Shown here piece after piece: positions 43,783-52,724 of a stretch of 64,000 bases of DNA. The position numbers and the translations under genes are program-made. Below the pieces are notes generated by a model. The model had not been told where the DNA came from. It did not search any database and saw nothing but the letters and a program-made list of their open reading frames with translations. This DNA comes from DASZHJ01 sp035517495 (lineage in GTDB: Bacteria; Pseudomonadota; Alphaproteobacteria; ATCC43930; CGMCC-115725). Every line of letters starts with the position of its first letter. Position 1 is the first letter of the stretch. Location of the stretch: assembly GCA_035517495.1 (NCBI GenBank), contig DATIYT010000104.1:62001-126000 (forward strand), read 5' to 3'.

Positions 43783-44301
43783 ATGCGAGCCGACGATCTT
43801 CGCGCGCTTCAGGCGCCGCTAAAGCAACGTTACCGCGACGCGCCGCAGGCCGCGGTGATCACGCTTAAGGCCAAGGGTGAACTCGGCGGCGAGAACCTCA
43901 CTTGCAAGGTCGAGACCGGACGCACCATCGTGGAAGCAGGTCTGCATCCCGCGACCGGCGGCGACGGAATTGCCGCCTGCTCCGGCGACATGCTGCTCGA
44001 AGCGCTCGTGGCCTGCGCGGGGGTGACGCTCAAGGCCGTCGCGACCGCGCTCGATATCCCGATCGAGAGCGGCACGGTTAGCGCCGAGGGCGATCTGGAC
44101 TTCCGCGGCACGCTCGGCGTTGCCAAGGACGCGCCGGTGGGTTTCCGCGCGATCCGGCTCCGTTTCGATCTCAAGACCGGCGCCAGCGCAGAGCAGCTCG
44201 CGACGCTGCTCAAGCTCACCGAGCGGTATTGCGTGGTGTTCCAGACCCTCAACCACCGTCCGGAACTCTCGGTCGAGCAGCGCGTCGCGGGACAAAGTTG
44301 A
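43783..44301 (+). CDS. OsmC family protein
   Basis: The 172-residue protein resembles OsmC/Ohr peroxidases: GDGIAACSGDMLLEALVACAGVTL has the first redox Cys and the neighbouring Glu/Ala helix, and LLKLTERYCVVFQTL the second Cys. These enzymes reduce organic hydroperoxides with dihydrolipoate. ATG 43783 follows the promoter and CGGAGCC; the frame to 43435 is not coding. Confidence 0.85.
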   Translation: MRADDLRALQAPLKQRYRDAPQAAVITLKAKGELGGENLTCKVETGRTIVEAGLHPATGGDGIAACSGDMLLEALVACAGVTLKAVATALDIPIESGTVSAEGDLDFRGTLGVAKDAPVGFRAIRLRFDLKTGASAEQLATLLKLTERYCVVFQTLNHRPELSVEQRVAGQS

Positions 44302-44605
44302 GGCAAATGCGGGCTCCAGGAAGACAGGATTCTGCGGCAGCTCTCTAAGAATTGAACGCGCTCGTGGGTCGGCCCTTGGCGTGATCGGGGACCGGAAAGC
44401 GTCGCGCGGGCAATGAGAACCCAAGGCCCGTCGCGCGCGAGGGTGCGAGCCACTGCAGTCCCACTATGCGCGGAAAGCATTGACGTGGGGGCAGGCACGC
44501 TAATTTTTACTTTGAGACCCAGGATGCTCATCAGGGTGCTCACTGTGAAATTTTTGTAATGTCCGGCTATTTGACGGCCTGTCGGACACAAGGAAGAGAT
44601 GCACG
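44302..44605. other. Gene-free region before the molybdenum hydroxylase operon
   Basis: No gene, repeat or confident promoter was seen. An AAGGAAGAG ribosome binding site precedes the next ATG. The stretch GTGAAATTTTTGTAATG near 44543-44560 is AT-rich and may hold the promoter, but no consensus spacing was found. Confidence 0.4.
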
Positions 44606-45085
44606 ATGGCTTTCTCGATCGAAGTGAATAGCGCGAAGTTTACGGTTGAGGCCGACGGCGACATGCCGCTTCTGTGGGTACTGCGCGACTTGCTGGACCT
44701 GAAGGGCAGCAAGTACGGCTGCGGCATCGGTGCGTGCGGGGCCTGCACCGTGCACCTCGACGGCCAGCCCGTGCGCTCCTGCCTCATCCCAATCTCAAGC
44801 GTCGGCGCCGCGAAAGTCACGACCATCGAGGGAATTGGCGCGACGCCGCTTGGCACGCGCGTTCAAAACGCCTGGCTCGATGTGGATGTGGTGCAATGCG
44901 GCTATTGCCAGGCGGGACAGATCATGTCGGCGACTGCGCTCTTGACGAAGACGCCGCGTCCGACAGATCAGGACATCGACCGGGCGATGGCTGGGAATGT
45001 ATGCCGCTGTTGCACCTATTCGCGCATTCGCGCAGCCATCAAGAAAGCGGCGGGTCTGAGTACTGCCGATGCGAGGGCGCCATGA
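44606..45085 (+). CDS. Isoquinoline 1-oxidoreductase-type (2Fe-2S) subunit
   Basis: The 159-residue protein has the two clusters of molybdenum hydroxylase small subunits: a plant-type YGCGIGACGACTVHLDG...C and a C-terminal CGYCQAGQIM...GNVCRCCTYSRI. It passes electrons from the molybdenum site. It overlaps the large-subunit gene by 4 nt (ATGA). The two-subunit layout without FAD protein fits IorA/IorB-type aldehyde or N-heterocycle oxidoreductases. Confidence 0.93.
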   Translation: MAFSIEVNSAKFTVEADGDMPLLWVLRDLLDLKGSKYGCGIGACGACTVHLDGQPVRSCLIPISSVGAAKVTTIEGIGATPLGTRVQNAWLDVDVVQCGYCQAGQIMSATALLTKTPRPTDQDIDRAMAGNVCRCCTYSRIRAAIKKAAGLSTADARAP

Positions 45086-47343
45086 CTGCCCTCGCCGGTC
45101 GCACGCGCGCCGAACCCACAAGGAATGCCGATCGTCTTGGCACCTCTCGCCGCATGTTTCTCAAGGCAAGTCTGGCCGCAGGCGGTGGCCTGATCCTGCA
45201 CGCGGTTCTGCCGGGTTTCGCGCGTGCCGCAGCAGCGGGTTCTTCCGCGCAGGGGACGGAAGTTCTCAACGCCTTTATCTCGATCGCCCCGGACGGCGTC
45301 GTAACGATCGCCGCGAAGAACCCGGAGATCGGCCAGGGCGTCAAGACCATGCTGCCGATGCTGATCGCCGAAGAACTCGACGTCGACTGGAAGGATGTTC
45401 GCACCCAGCAGGCCGATTTCGATCCTGGCAAATACGGCGAACAGGTGGCCGGCGGGAGCACGGCGACCCCGCACAACTGGGATCCGCTGCGCCGCGTTGG
45501 AGCCGCCGGGCGACAGATGCTGGTGGCGGCGGCGGCTCGAATCTGGGGGGTCGCGGCCGACGAATGCAGCGCCGCCTCCGGGGTCGTGTACCACTCTGCG
45601 AGCGGTCGCCAGGTCGGCTATGGGGCGTTGGTCAATACCGCGGCCACCCTGCCGGCGCCCGATCTCGCCGCGGTTCGGCTTAAGGACCCGAAGGACTTCA
45701 AGATCATCGGGCAGCCGCTGCCGGGCGTCGACAACCGGCTCGTCGTGACTGGAAAGCCGCTGTTCGGAATCGATGTCACCGTTCCCGGCATGCTCTACGC
45801 CGTGTTCCAGAAATGCCCGGTGTTCGGCGGCAAGGTGGCGAGCGCGAACGTCGACGCGATCAAATCCTTGTCGGGGGTGCGCCACGCTTTTGTGGTGGCG
45901 GGCGGCGATAGTCCGCAGGGCTTGGTCAGCGGTGTCGCCATCGTCGCGGATAATTGGTGGGCGGCAAACGCGGCGCGCGACAAGCTTCAGGTCACATGGA
46001 ACGAGGGTACGACCAACGCGCAGAGCAGTACCGGCTTCGTCAGTACAGCACAACGACTGTCTAAACAGATCCCGGCTCAGTCGTTGCGCCGCGACGGTGA
46101 CGCAAACGCCGCATTCGCGCGTGCCGCTCACGTGGTCGAGGCGGCCTATTCTTATCCGTTCCTGCCTCATCTCGATCTCGAGCCGCAAAATTGCACGGCC
46201 CTTGTCCGAGACGGAAAAGTAGAAATTTGGGCGCCGACGCAGAACCCCCGGCCCGGCGCGAAACTCGTGGCGTCAACCCTGGGCGTGGCCGAGAGCGATG
46301 TCACGATCCATATGACGCGGGTCGGAGGCGGCTTCGGCCGGCGCCTGCTTAACGACTATATGGTTGAGGCCGCCTGGATCGCGAAAACCGTCGGCGCGCC
46401 GGTAAAGCTGCTGTGGAGTCGGCAGGACGACGTCCAGCACGATTTCTATAGACCGGCGGGCTTCCACTTCTTCAAGGGCGGTCTCGATGAGGACGGCAAG
46501 CTGATCGCGCTCAGCGATCATTTCGTGACCTTTGGAACCGGCGACCGGGTTGCTGCTTCGGCGGGAATGGATGCCGGCGAATTCCCGGCACAGCTCGTCG
46601 ACAATCTCGACTACGGCATGTCGCTCATACCTCTGGGCGTGCCGACGGGCCCGCTGCGCGCGCCAGGCGATAATGCCCTTGCTTTCGTCTTCCAGTCGTT
46701 CTTGGACGAGCTTGCTCACGCCGCCGGTAAGGATCCGCTCGAATTTCATCGGGCTTTGTTGGGCACGTCGCGGGTGTTGCGGAGCTCAACACCCGACGGC
46801 AATCCTCAGCGCGACTACGACACCGCCCGGATGCGCGGCGTGATCGACTTGGTGGCGGAAAAATCCGGTTGGGCCGACCGGCATTCGCTTCCAAAGGGAA
46901 GCGGAAAGGGCATGGCGTTTCATTTTTGTCACCTCGGTTACTTCGCCGAGGTGCTTCAGGCGACGGTGTCCCCCGCGGGCGATGTGAAGGTGGACAAGAT
47001 TTGGGTTGCCGGCGACGTGGGCAGCCAGATCATCAATCCCAGCAACGCCGAGAACCAGGTGCAGGGTGCGGCGCTCGACGGGATCGGCGGGGCGCTTGGT
47101 CAAGCCGTCACCATCAAGGGAGGGCGCGTGGTCGAAGGCAATTTCGACGCCGTGCGACCACTTCGAATCAATCAAGCGCCGCCCGTGGAGGTTCATTTCC
47201 GCATCACCGATCATTCGCCGACCGGCCTTGGCGAACCGGCTCTGCCGCCGGTCATTCCGGCGCTGTGCAACGCCATCTTCGCAGCGACGGGAAAGCGGGT
47301 CCGCAGGCTCCCGATCGATACCGCCGAGTTGAAGTGGTCTTAG
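45082..47343 (+). CDS. Isoquinoline 1-oxidoreductase-type molybdenum-binding subunit
   Basis: The 753-residue protein begins with a Tat-like signal (SRRMFLKASLAAGGGLILHA), so it is exported to the periplasm folded with cofactor. Molybdopterin motifs are RVGGGFGRRLLNDY and GPLRAPGDNALAFVFQSFLD; the catalytic Glu is in TGLGEPALPP. It hydroxylates aldehydes or N-heterocycles, the substrate being unknown. No dedicated cytochrome or chaperone gene is alongside. Confidence 0.92.
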   Translation: MTALAGRTRAEPTRNADRLGTSRRMFLKASLAAGGGLILHAVLPGFARAAAAGSSAQGTEVLNAFISIAPDGVVTIAAKNPEIGQGVKTMLPMLIAEELDVDWKDVRTQQADFDPGKYGEQVAGGSTATPHNWDPLRRVGAAGRQMLVAAAARIWGVAADECSAASGVVYHSASGRQVGYGALVNTAATLPAPDLAAVRLKDPKDFKIIGQPLPGVDNRLVVTGKPLFGIDVTVPGMLYAVFQKCPVFGGKVASANVDAIKSLSGVRHAFVVAGGDSPQGLVSGVAIVADNWWAANAARDKLQVTWNEGTTNAQSSTGFVSTAQRLSKQIPAQSLRRDGDANAAFARAAHVVEAAYSYPFLPHLDLEPQNCTALVRDGKVEIWAPTQNPRPGAKLVASTLGVAESDVTIHMTRVGGGFGRRLLNDYMVEAAWIAKTVGAPVKLLWSRQDDVQHDFYRPAGFHFFKGGLDEDGKLIALSDHFVTFGTGDRVAASAGMDAGEFPAQLVDNLDYGMSLIPLGVPTGPLRAPGDNALAFVFQSFLDELAHAAGKDPLEFHRALLGTSRVLRSSTPDGNPQRDYDTARMRGVIDLVAEKSGWADRHSLPKGSGKGMAFHFCHLGYFAEVLQATVSPAGDVKVDKIWVAGDVGSQIINPSNAENQVQGAALDGIGGALGQAVTIKGGRVVEGNFDAVRPLRINQAPPVEVHFRITDHSPTGLGEPALPPVIPALCNAIFAATGKRVRRLPIDTAELKWS

Positions 47344-47418
47344 GCGTGACAGGCTGCCCGAAGCCCTGAAATTTGAGTCGGCAAGCGTCCAGGCGATCCG
47401 GCCGCCTCTTCGGCCCGG

Positions 47419-47514
47419 TCAAATCCCTCGCGACGCGGCAAAGGCAATGAGGACCATTGCGATAGCGGCGACGAAGAGCAGCGTGACAATCGCGATATTC
47501 TCCCAAGGCAGCAT
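47419..47514 (-). CDS. 31-aa single-pass membrane peptide
   Basis: A 31-codon frame starts at ATG 47514 after GGGGG (7 nt) and encodes MLPWENIAIV followed by a continuous hydrophobic helix (TLLFVAAIAMVLIAFAA) and SRGI. It is too short for gene callers but has a clear start and one membrane segment, like known small inner-membrane proteins. It is convergent with the molybdenum-hydroxylase operon. Confidence 0.45.
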   Translation of the reverse strand: MLPWENIAIVTLLFVAAIAMVLIAFAASRGI

Positions 47515-47782
47515 ATCGATGCCCCCAACATCGTGGCTGTCCTGGCGTTATAGGTTGCAAGAGCGGCTTTCCTCCCCGACTCGGGGCCGGAACTGGGGCC
47601 CCCCTCTTTATTGCGACAGAACAGTCCAGGTTGTTCCTTATGAGGAGCATTGAGCGCCGCGCGTTCTCCACATGATATCGCGAAGCGTCTCCCCTGCGTC
47701 AGCTTGGCGGGGCGGTATCGCATCGCCTTGGCGGCTTATTTGCTGGCCTGGCATCTCTGCGACAGGCGAGCCACAAACATGA

Positions 47783-47974
47783 TCAACGCGGCCCGCGGTA
47801 GTCCGGCTTGAAGCTGTGGACAAGGCGCGCTTGGTCCCACAGTTCGAAGCCGTCGAAGTGTTCGGCCTGCTGACGGAAAATCGAGAAGGCTCTCTCGACG
47901 GCTTCAGTATCGCTTTCGGCTGTAATCACTTCTACGGCGCGAATGTGCCCACTTGCGACGAGATAGCATCGCAT
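47783..47974 (-). CDS. Small conserved-looking protein (63 aa)
   Basis: The product begins MRCYLVASGHIRAVEVI, then ESDTEAVERAFSIFRQQAEH and FDGFELWDQARLVHSF, a compact alpha/beta design resembling short alphaproteobacterial proteins of unknown role. Three ATGs in a row occur; the third, at 47974, is best placed 6 nt after AAGGGG. The frame to 48034 is not needed. Confidence 0.6.
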   Translation of the reverse strand: MRCYLVASGHIRAVEVITAESDTEAVERAFSIFRQQAEHFDGFELWDQARLVHSFKPDYRGPR

Positions 47975-48145
47975 CATCATCCCCTTGATCAGGCTTGAAC
48001 TGCCCGCCCCACTTATTTTTCTCTTGGCCAACATAAATTAACGCGGCTTTTCTTGCAGCATCAAACTTACTTCACCCAGCAATAGAACGACTTCTCTCGG
48101 GAAGAGGCGATCGCAATCAGTAACGAAGTGACTTGGTCTCGTCGA

Positions 48146-48820
48146 TCAGACTACTTCTTGCGGCGAGGACTCATTCGAGAGCCCTCTCGCCGCGCCCCAA
48201 AGCGCCGCTTGCGTTCGGTTGGAAGCATGAATCTTCTGAAGAATGCGCTTGACGTGCACCTTCACGGTTGATTCCGCAATGCTGAGCGTATTGGCGATGG
48301 CCTTGTTCGACTGGCCGTTCGTCAGGCATCGGAGAATGTCCATTTCCCGATTTGAAAGCTTCTCCAGCCCATCGCCCCTGGCTGGGAGGCGCGACGACGG
48401 GGCGATGGCGAGGATCATCGTGGCCAGCTCGGAAGGAAATACTTTCTCGCCCGCGCGCACCAGTCGAATCGAATCCTCCAACGCATCCGCCGAAATCTTC
48501 TTGAGAAGAAAACCACTTGCGCCAGCGGCGAAGTATTCGGACAAGAGCGCGAGATCGAGATCGGGCGCGAGGAGCACGATCTTGAAGACGGGCGCCCAAT
48601 CCCTCACGTCGCGCACCGAGACGATCTCATCGGTCGTATCCGATAGGTCGATCAGCAGCATCTCGGGGCTGCTGCGATTGTCCTCAAGTTGTCGCCGTAG
48701 CTCCTTGGCATCGGCGGCCTCTTTGACTGGATTGAAACCCATCGCGTGCAGCAAGCTGGAAAGCCCCGCTCGAAAGAGCGGACGAGAGGCCAATACAGCC
48801 ATAGCCGCCATGTTCGCCAT
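48146..48820 (-). CDS. NarL/FixJ-family response regulator
   Basis: The 224-residue protein has a receiver-like N-domain (LLIDLSDTTDEI carries the expected Asp region; FAAGASGFLLKK the Lys region) and a LuxR HTH (LSNREMDILRCLTNGQSNKA, IANTLSIAESTVKVHVKRIL). The acidic pocket at the N-terminus is poor (MAVLASRPLFRAG), so it may be unphosphorylated. ATG 48820 has GGAGG 6 nt upstream; GTG 48832 is discarded. No histidine kinase is near. Confidence 0.85.
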   Translation of the reverse strand: MANMAAMAVLASRPLFRAGLSSLLHAMGFNPVKEAADAKELRRQLEDNRSSPEMLLIDLSDTTDEIVSVRDVRDWAPVFKIVLLAPDLDLALLSEYFAAGASGFLLKKISADALEDSIRLVRAGEKVFPSELATMILAIAPSSRLPARGDGLEKLSNREMDILRCLTNGQSNKAIANTLSIAESTVKVHVKRILQKIHASNRTQAALWGAARGLSNESSPQEVV

Positions 48821-49191
48821 TATCGCCTCCACGAAAGGCGGATAGAGTTGGCAGTAGACAGCGCACCGGCAACAAAGCCCTCTGTAGACGCAAGAAGCGT
48901 GCCGGGTTAAGGAATATTAACCATATCAACGCACTGTCATTTATGCTCGGGCGATTTACGTAAAGTTTCGCGACAATTCAAATAACAATTCGGATTTTAT
49001 TGACGATCCTCGCGACAAACATCCTATAAGCCAAGACACTATTGGGAGATTTCAAGCATAGCTTCAAGCATAGCGCTCCAATTAAGCGTCTGCTTACGCC
49101 GTCTTCTAAGAAATCGTGTCACAGGCGAGTGGCGGCAGTCACACTCCAAAGAAGCTTGCGAAGGCGTCTTGATTTGGCTCGCGCAGGGGAT
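48821..49191. other. Gene-free region with possible orphan promoter and tandem repeat
   Basis: AT-rich up to about 49030. On the plus strand TTGACG (49000-49005) and TATAAG (49025-49030) are 19 bp apart, a suboptimal promoter with no rightward gene after it. The 12-nt unit TTCAAGCATAGC is tandemly repeated just downstream (about 49052-49075). A small RNA is possible. No terminator with a T tract was found. Confidence 0.35.
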
Positions 49192-49911
49192 TCAGAGCGA
49201 GGCCATGATCGCAAGCCCGAGCAGACGTTCGAGAACCGCCGTATCTCGGATGAGATGCGCGCTCGGCCCCGCATGAGCAATCCGGCCGCGCTCCAGCACC
49301 AGCGCGTGCTCGGTGAGCTCGAGCGCGAAGCGAGCGTGCTGTTCGACCAAGATCAGCGCCATCCCCTCCTCCCCTTTCATGCGGGCGATCACGCGTGCCA
49401 GCTCCTCGACGATCACCGGCGCTAGGCCTTCGAGCGGCTCATCCAAAAGGAGAAGAGCCGGATTGGTCATCATCGCGCGAGCAATCGCCAGCATCTGCTG
49501 CTCGCCGCCGGAAAGGCGGTTGCCGCGCTGGTGTCGCCGCTCGGCGAGGCGCGGAAACAACTCGTAGACCCGCGGCAGGGTCCAGCGCCCCGGCCGCGCA
49601 CTGACCGCCAGGTTTTCCTCGGCGGAGAGCGAAGGAAATATATCGCGCTCCTGTGCCACCCAGCCGATACCCAGCAGCGCCCGACGGTGTGCCGCAAGCG
49701 CCGCCACATCGTGGCCGCGCCAGCGCACCGCGCCCGCATGCATCCGCGTCAAGCCCATGATGGTCAGCAGCAGGCTCGTCTTGCCGACGCCGTTGCGGCC
49801 CAGGATCGCAAGGCTGCCACCCTCATCGATCGCGAGCGATATCTCTTCCAGCACCACCGAGGGGCCGTAGCCCGCGCTCACGCGATCGAGCGAGAGGAGC
49901 GGGTCAGCCAC
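49192..49911 (-). CDS. livF: Branched-chain amino-acid-type ABC transporter ATP-binding protein LivF
   Basis: The 239-residue ATPase has Walker A GRNGVGKTSLL, signature LSGGEQQMLAIARA and Walker B LLLLDEPLEGLAP. GTG 49911 overlaps the livG stop by 8 nt. It ends the livKHMGF operon, importing an amino acid or small carboxylate; the exact ligand is unknown. Confidence 0.93.
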   Translation of the reverse strand: MADPLLSLDRVSAGYGPSVVLEEISLAIDEGGSLAILGRNGVGKTSLLLTIMGLTRMHAGAVRWRGHDVAALAAHRRALLGIGWVAQERDIFPSLSAEENLAVSARPGRWTLPRVYELFPRLAERRHQRGNRLSGGEQQMLAIARAMMTNPALLLLDEPLEGLAPVIVEELARVIARMKGEEGMALILVEQHARFALELTEHALVLERGRIAHAGPSAHLIRDTAVLERLLGLAIMASL

Positions 49912-50662
49912 GGATTTCAGTGCCCCCGAGATAGACCGCGCGCACCTCGGGGTCGCTGGCTATCTCCGCGGGCGGGCCTTCGGCCAGAATGCGGCCGCCC
50001 GCCATCACGACGATGCGGCTCGCGAAGCGGAAGACCAGGTGCATGTCGTGCTCGATGAAGAGCACCGCGATCTCTCCGGGGAGCGCCGCGATCACCTCGA
50101 AGAGCTCCGCGCTCTCCGCGGCCGGGACGCCGGCCGCCGGCTCGTCCAGCAACAGCACTTTGGGCCTGGTCGCAAGCGCCAGCGCGATTTCCAGGAGACG
50201 CTGGCGCCCATAGGAAAGCTCGCGGGTCGGACGATCGCAATCGTCGGCGAGATTGAGCTTCCGCAGCAGCGTGTGCGCCTCGTCGATTGCTTCGCCGCAC
50301 GCGCTGAGCTTTCGACGCCAATTGGGGGCGAGCCCGACGCGCTCGGCAACCGCCAGGGTCACCGATTCGAGCGCGGTCAGTTCCGGAAACAGCGCGTTGA
50401 TCTGGAAGGTGCGCGCGAGGCCACGCTTGACTCGCCGGTCGGGATCAAGCCCGGTGATCTCGGCGCCGCCCAGATAGACCCGCCCGTGATCCGGCCGCAC
50501 GATGCCGGTCAGCAGATTGATCAGCGTGGTCTTGCCCGCGCCGTTGGGTCCGATCAACGCGTAACGCGCGCCTTCCGGCAATGTGAAGCTCACTGCATCG
50601 GCGACGCGCAGCGAGCCGTAATTCTTCATCAAGCTATCCGCCCTAAGCGCCGGAAGGCTCAA
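49904..50662 (-). CDS. livG: ABC transporter ATP-binding protein LivG
   Basis: The 252-residue ATPase has GPNGAGKTTLINLLTG, LSYGRQRLLEIALALA (signature, with Tyr for Ser/Gly) and VLLLDEPAAGV. A TTG at 50662 overlaps the livM stop in TTGA and follows GGGAGGGGG, so it is preferred to the ATG at 50686. Pair of LivF. Confidence 0.92.
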   Translation of the reverse strand: MSLPALRADSLMKNYGSLRVADAVSFTLPEGARYALIGPNGAGKTTLINLLTGIVRPDHGRVYLGGAEITGLDPDRRVKRGLARTFQINALFPELTALESVTLAVAERVGLAPNWRRKLSACGEAIDEAHTLLRKLNLADDCDRPTRELSYGRQRLLEIALALATRPKVLLLDEPAAGVPAAESAELFEVIAALPGEIAVLFIEHDMHLVFRFASRIVVMAGGRILAEGPPAEIASDPEVRAVYLGGTEIRG

Positions 50663-51660
50663 ATCCCCCTCCCAATGCGCGTCCATAGCTTTGCGACGCC
50701 GCCGACGATGCCGCCGGGGATGAACAGCACCACCAAGATCAGCAGCAAGCCGATCCAGAAGAACCAGTACTGCGGATTCATATCGGCGAGCTGATCGCGC
50801 GCCACCAAGAACAGGATCGAGCCGACGATGCCGCCGTAAAGCCGCCCCGTGCCGCCCAGTACCAGCATGATCAGCACTTCCGCCGAGCGCTGAAACCCCA
50901 GCGATTCGAGCGCCACCGAGCCAATCGTTTGCGTGAGCAGCGCGCCTGCGACGCCCGCGTAGAAGGCGGCGATCGTGTAGATGGTACGCAGACGCCTCCG
51001 GTTTGGCGTGCCAAGCGCGGGCATGCGCGCCGCATTTTCGCGCAAGCCCCTGAGGCTCAGTCCAAATGGCGATTGCACGATCCGCCGCGCCGCCAGGAAC
51101 AGCAGAAGCAGCACGGCGAATGCATAGAGAAACGCCGTGCGCCCATAAAGATCGAAAGCGAAGCGGCCGAAGAGCGGTAGCACCGCGATTTCGTGTAGGC
51201 CGTCATTGCCGCCGGTGAGCCATCCCAGTTGATTGGCTGCCTCGCCAAGCAGCACACCCATCCCCAGGGTCACCATCAAGAGTGCGAGCCGGCTCACCCT
51301 GACGATCAGGAGCGCCGCGACGTACCCCGCGGCGGCCGCGACTGCGCCCGAGAGCAGCAGGCCCGAGAAGGGTTCGCGCCAGCCCCAACGCTGCACTAAT
51401 ATGGCCGCGAAATAGGCACCGATGCCGAAGAACGCCGCGTGCCCCAGCGAGATCACGCCGGCATAGCCGAGGATCAGATCGAGCGAAAGCGCGAACAGCG
51501 CGGTGATTGCGATCTGGCTCGCGAGCGCGAGGTATGTGGGAAGCAGCAGATAGGGGGGGAGCAGGAGCACGAGCCAGAACGCCGCCTCGTACCAACGCCA
51601 GCGCAACGGCTCCGCAATGGCGCGCCGCGGGTCGATGATCGCACGAGACGGCGCGCTCAT
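50659..51660 (-). CDS. livM: ABC transporter permease LivM
   Basis: The 333-residue permease has about nine helices. LILGYAGVISLGHAAFFGIGAY and GRLYGGIVGSILFLV are typical of LivM. ATG 51660 is preferred; the frame to 51804 crosses a repeat-like gap. It overlaps livG by 4 nt. Confidence 0.92.
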   Translation of the reverse strand: MSAPSRAIIDPRRAIAEPLRWRWYEAAFWLVLLLPPYLLLPTYLALASQIAITALFALSLDLILGYAGVISLGHAAFFGIGAYFAAILVQRWGWREPFSGLLLSGAVAAAAGYVAALLIVRVSRLALLMVTLGMGVLLGEAANQLGWLTGGNDGLHEIAVLPLFGRFAFDLYGRTAFLYAFAVLLLLFLAARRIVQSPFGLSLRGLRENAARMPALGTPNRRRLRTIYTIAAFYAGVAGALLTQTIGSVALESLGFQRSAEVLIMLVLGGTGRLYGGIVGSILFLVARDQLADMNPQYWFFWIGLLLILVVLFIPGGIVGGVAKLWTRIGRGI

Positions 51661-51830
51661 CACACCTCTGTCCAGGCAAAGTGTGACCCCGAAGACGCAG
51701 AGGAAACAAAGATTTTCATTTTCGTCATTGCCGTGACAACTCGTCGGCCGCTGTGCCCTCCATGGCTCCGTGGTGGTTCTTCTTCTGAGGACAATTTCAT
51801 CCAACAGCCTTCAGCGAGCACGATCACGCT
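51661..51830. repeat. Repeat-like gap between livH and livM
   Basis: A 170-bp gap in an otherwise tight operon holds GAAGACGCAGAGGAAACAAAG and GCCCTCCATGGCTCCGTGGT. These resemble the common intergenic family with CTCTGTG/CTCCGTGG and ACGCAGAGG motifs seen in many bacteria. Another copy is not in the window. It may be an inserted mobile intergenic element. Confidence 0.35.
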
Positions 51831-52694
51831 CTAGACCCTTCGCCCGAACAGTCCCGCCGGGCGCCAGAGCAGCAGTGCCACCATCACCGCGTAGATGATG
51901 AAGGCACCTGCCTCCGGCACATAATACTTGCCGGCAACGTCACTGATCCCGAGCAGCACGGCAGCCGCAAAAGTGCCGCCGACCGAGCCGAGACCGCCCA
52001 CCGACACCACCAGCAGCACATAGACCAGGTACTTGGTCGCGAAGTTGGGGTCGAGGCCGACCATATTGATGGCGAGCGCACCGCCGAGACCGGCAAGCCC
52101 GCTGCCGATCGCGAAAGTGAGCGCGAACACCCGGTTCACATCGATTCCGAGTCCGCGCGCCATGCGCTGATTGTCGACGGCGGCGCGCAACTGCGCACCG
52201 AAACGGGTGCGTTCGAGGCCGAACACCAGCGCGACCGCGATCACGGCGCCCACGGCGATCAGGAACAGCCGGTAATATCCGAGGTCGATGCCGAAGGGCG
52301 AGAAGCGGCCGAAGAGATACGGCGGAAGATTGACCTCCTGCTGCTGGGTTCCCCAGAGATAGGCGCAGCTTGCGACCGTCATCAGCACCAGGCCGATGGT
52401 CAGCAACACCTGATCCAGTTCGCCCGCGAGGTAGAGCCGCCGATAGAGAGTCCGCTCGAAGATCGTACTGAACGCGCCCACCAGCACGAAGGCGATCGGC
52501 AGTGTCGCGAGGAACGGCATGCCCGCGCGCTGCATCAAGGTGACCGAAAGGTATCCGCCCAGCATCGCGAACGCGCTGTGCGCGAGATTCACGAACCCCA
52601 TCAGCCCCATAGTGACGGAAAGCCCGACCGACAGCACGAATAGCAGCATGCCGTACGCCAGTCCGTCGAACAGCACGCCGAGAAGGTGCGTCAT
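51831..52694 (-). CDS. livH: ABC transporter permease LivH
   Basis: The 287-residue permease has eight or so helices and the LivH pattern LSVGLSVTMGLMGFVNLAHS and ARGLGIDVNRVFALTFAIGS. It starts 30 bp after livK and pairs with LivM in the membrane. Confidence 0.93.
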   Translation of the reverse strand: MTHLLGVLFDGLAYGMLLFVLSVGLSVTMGLMGFVNLAHSAFAMLGGYLSVTLMQRAGMPFLATLPIAFVLVGAFSTIFERTLYRRLYLAGELDQVLLTIGLVLMTVASCAYLWGTQQQEVNLPPYLFGRFSPFGIDLGYYRLFLIAVGAVIAVALVFGLERTRFGAQLRAAVDNQRMARGLGIDVNRVFALTFAIGSGLAGLGGALAINMVGLDPNFATKYLVYVLLVVSVGGLGSVGGTFAAAVLLGISDVAGKYYVPEAGAFIIYAVMVALLLWRPAGLFGRRV

Positions 52695-52724
52695 TCCTCC
52701 GTTCAGCCCTCAGGCGCGACCGAG

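Noticed and set aside
49042..49425. 127-codon plus-strand ORF starting MGDFKHSFKHSAPI
   Set aside because: Most of it is antisense to livF and its beginning follows only a tandem repeat; no family resemblance.
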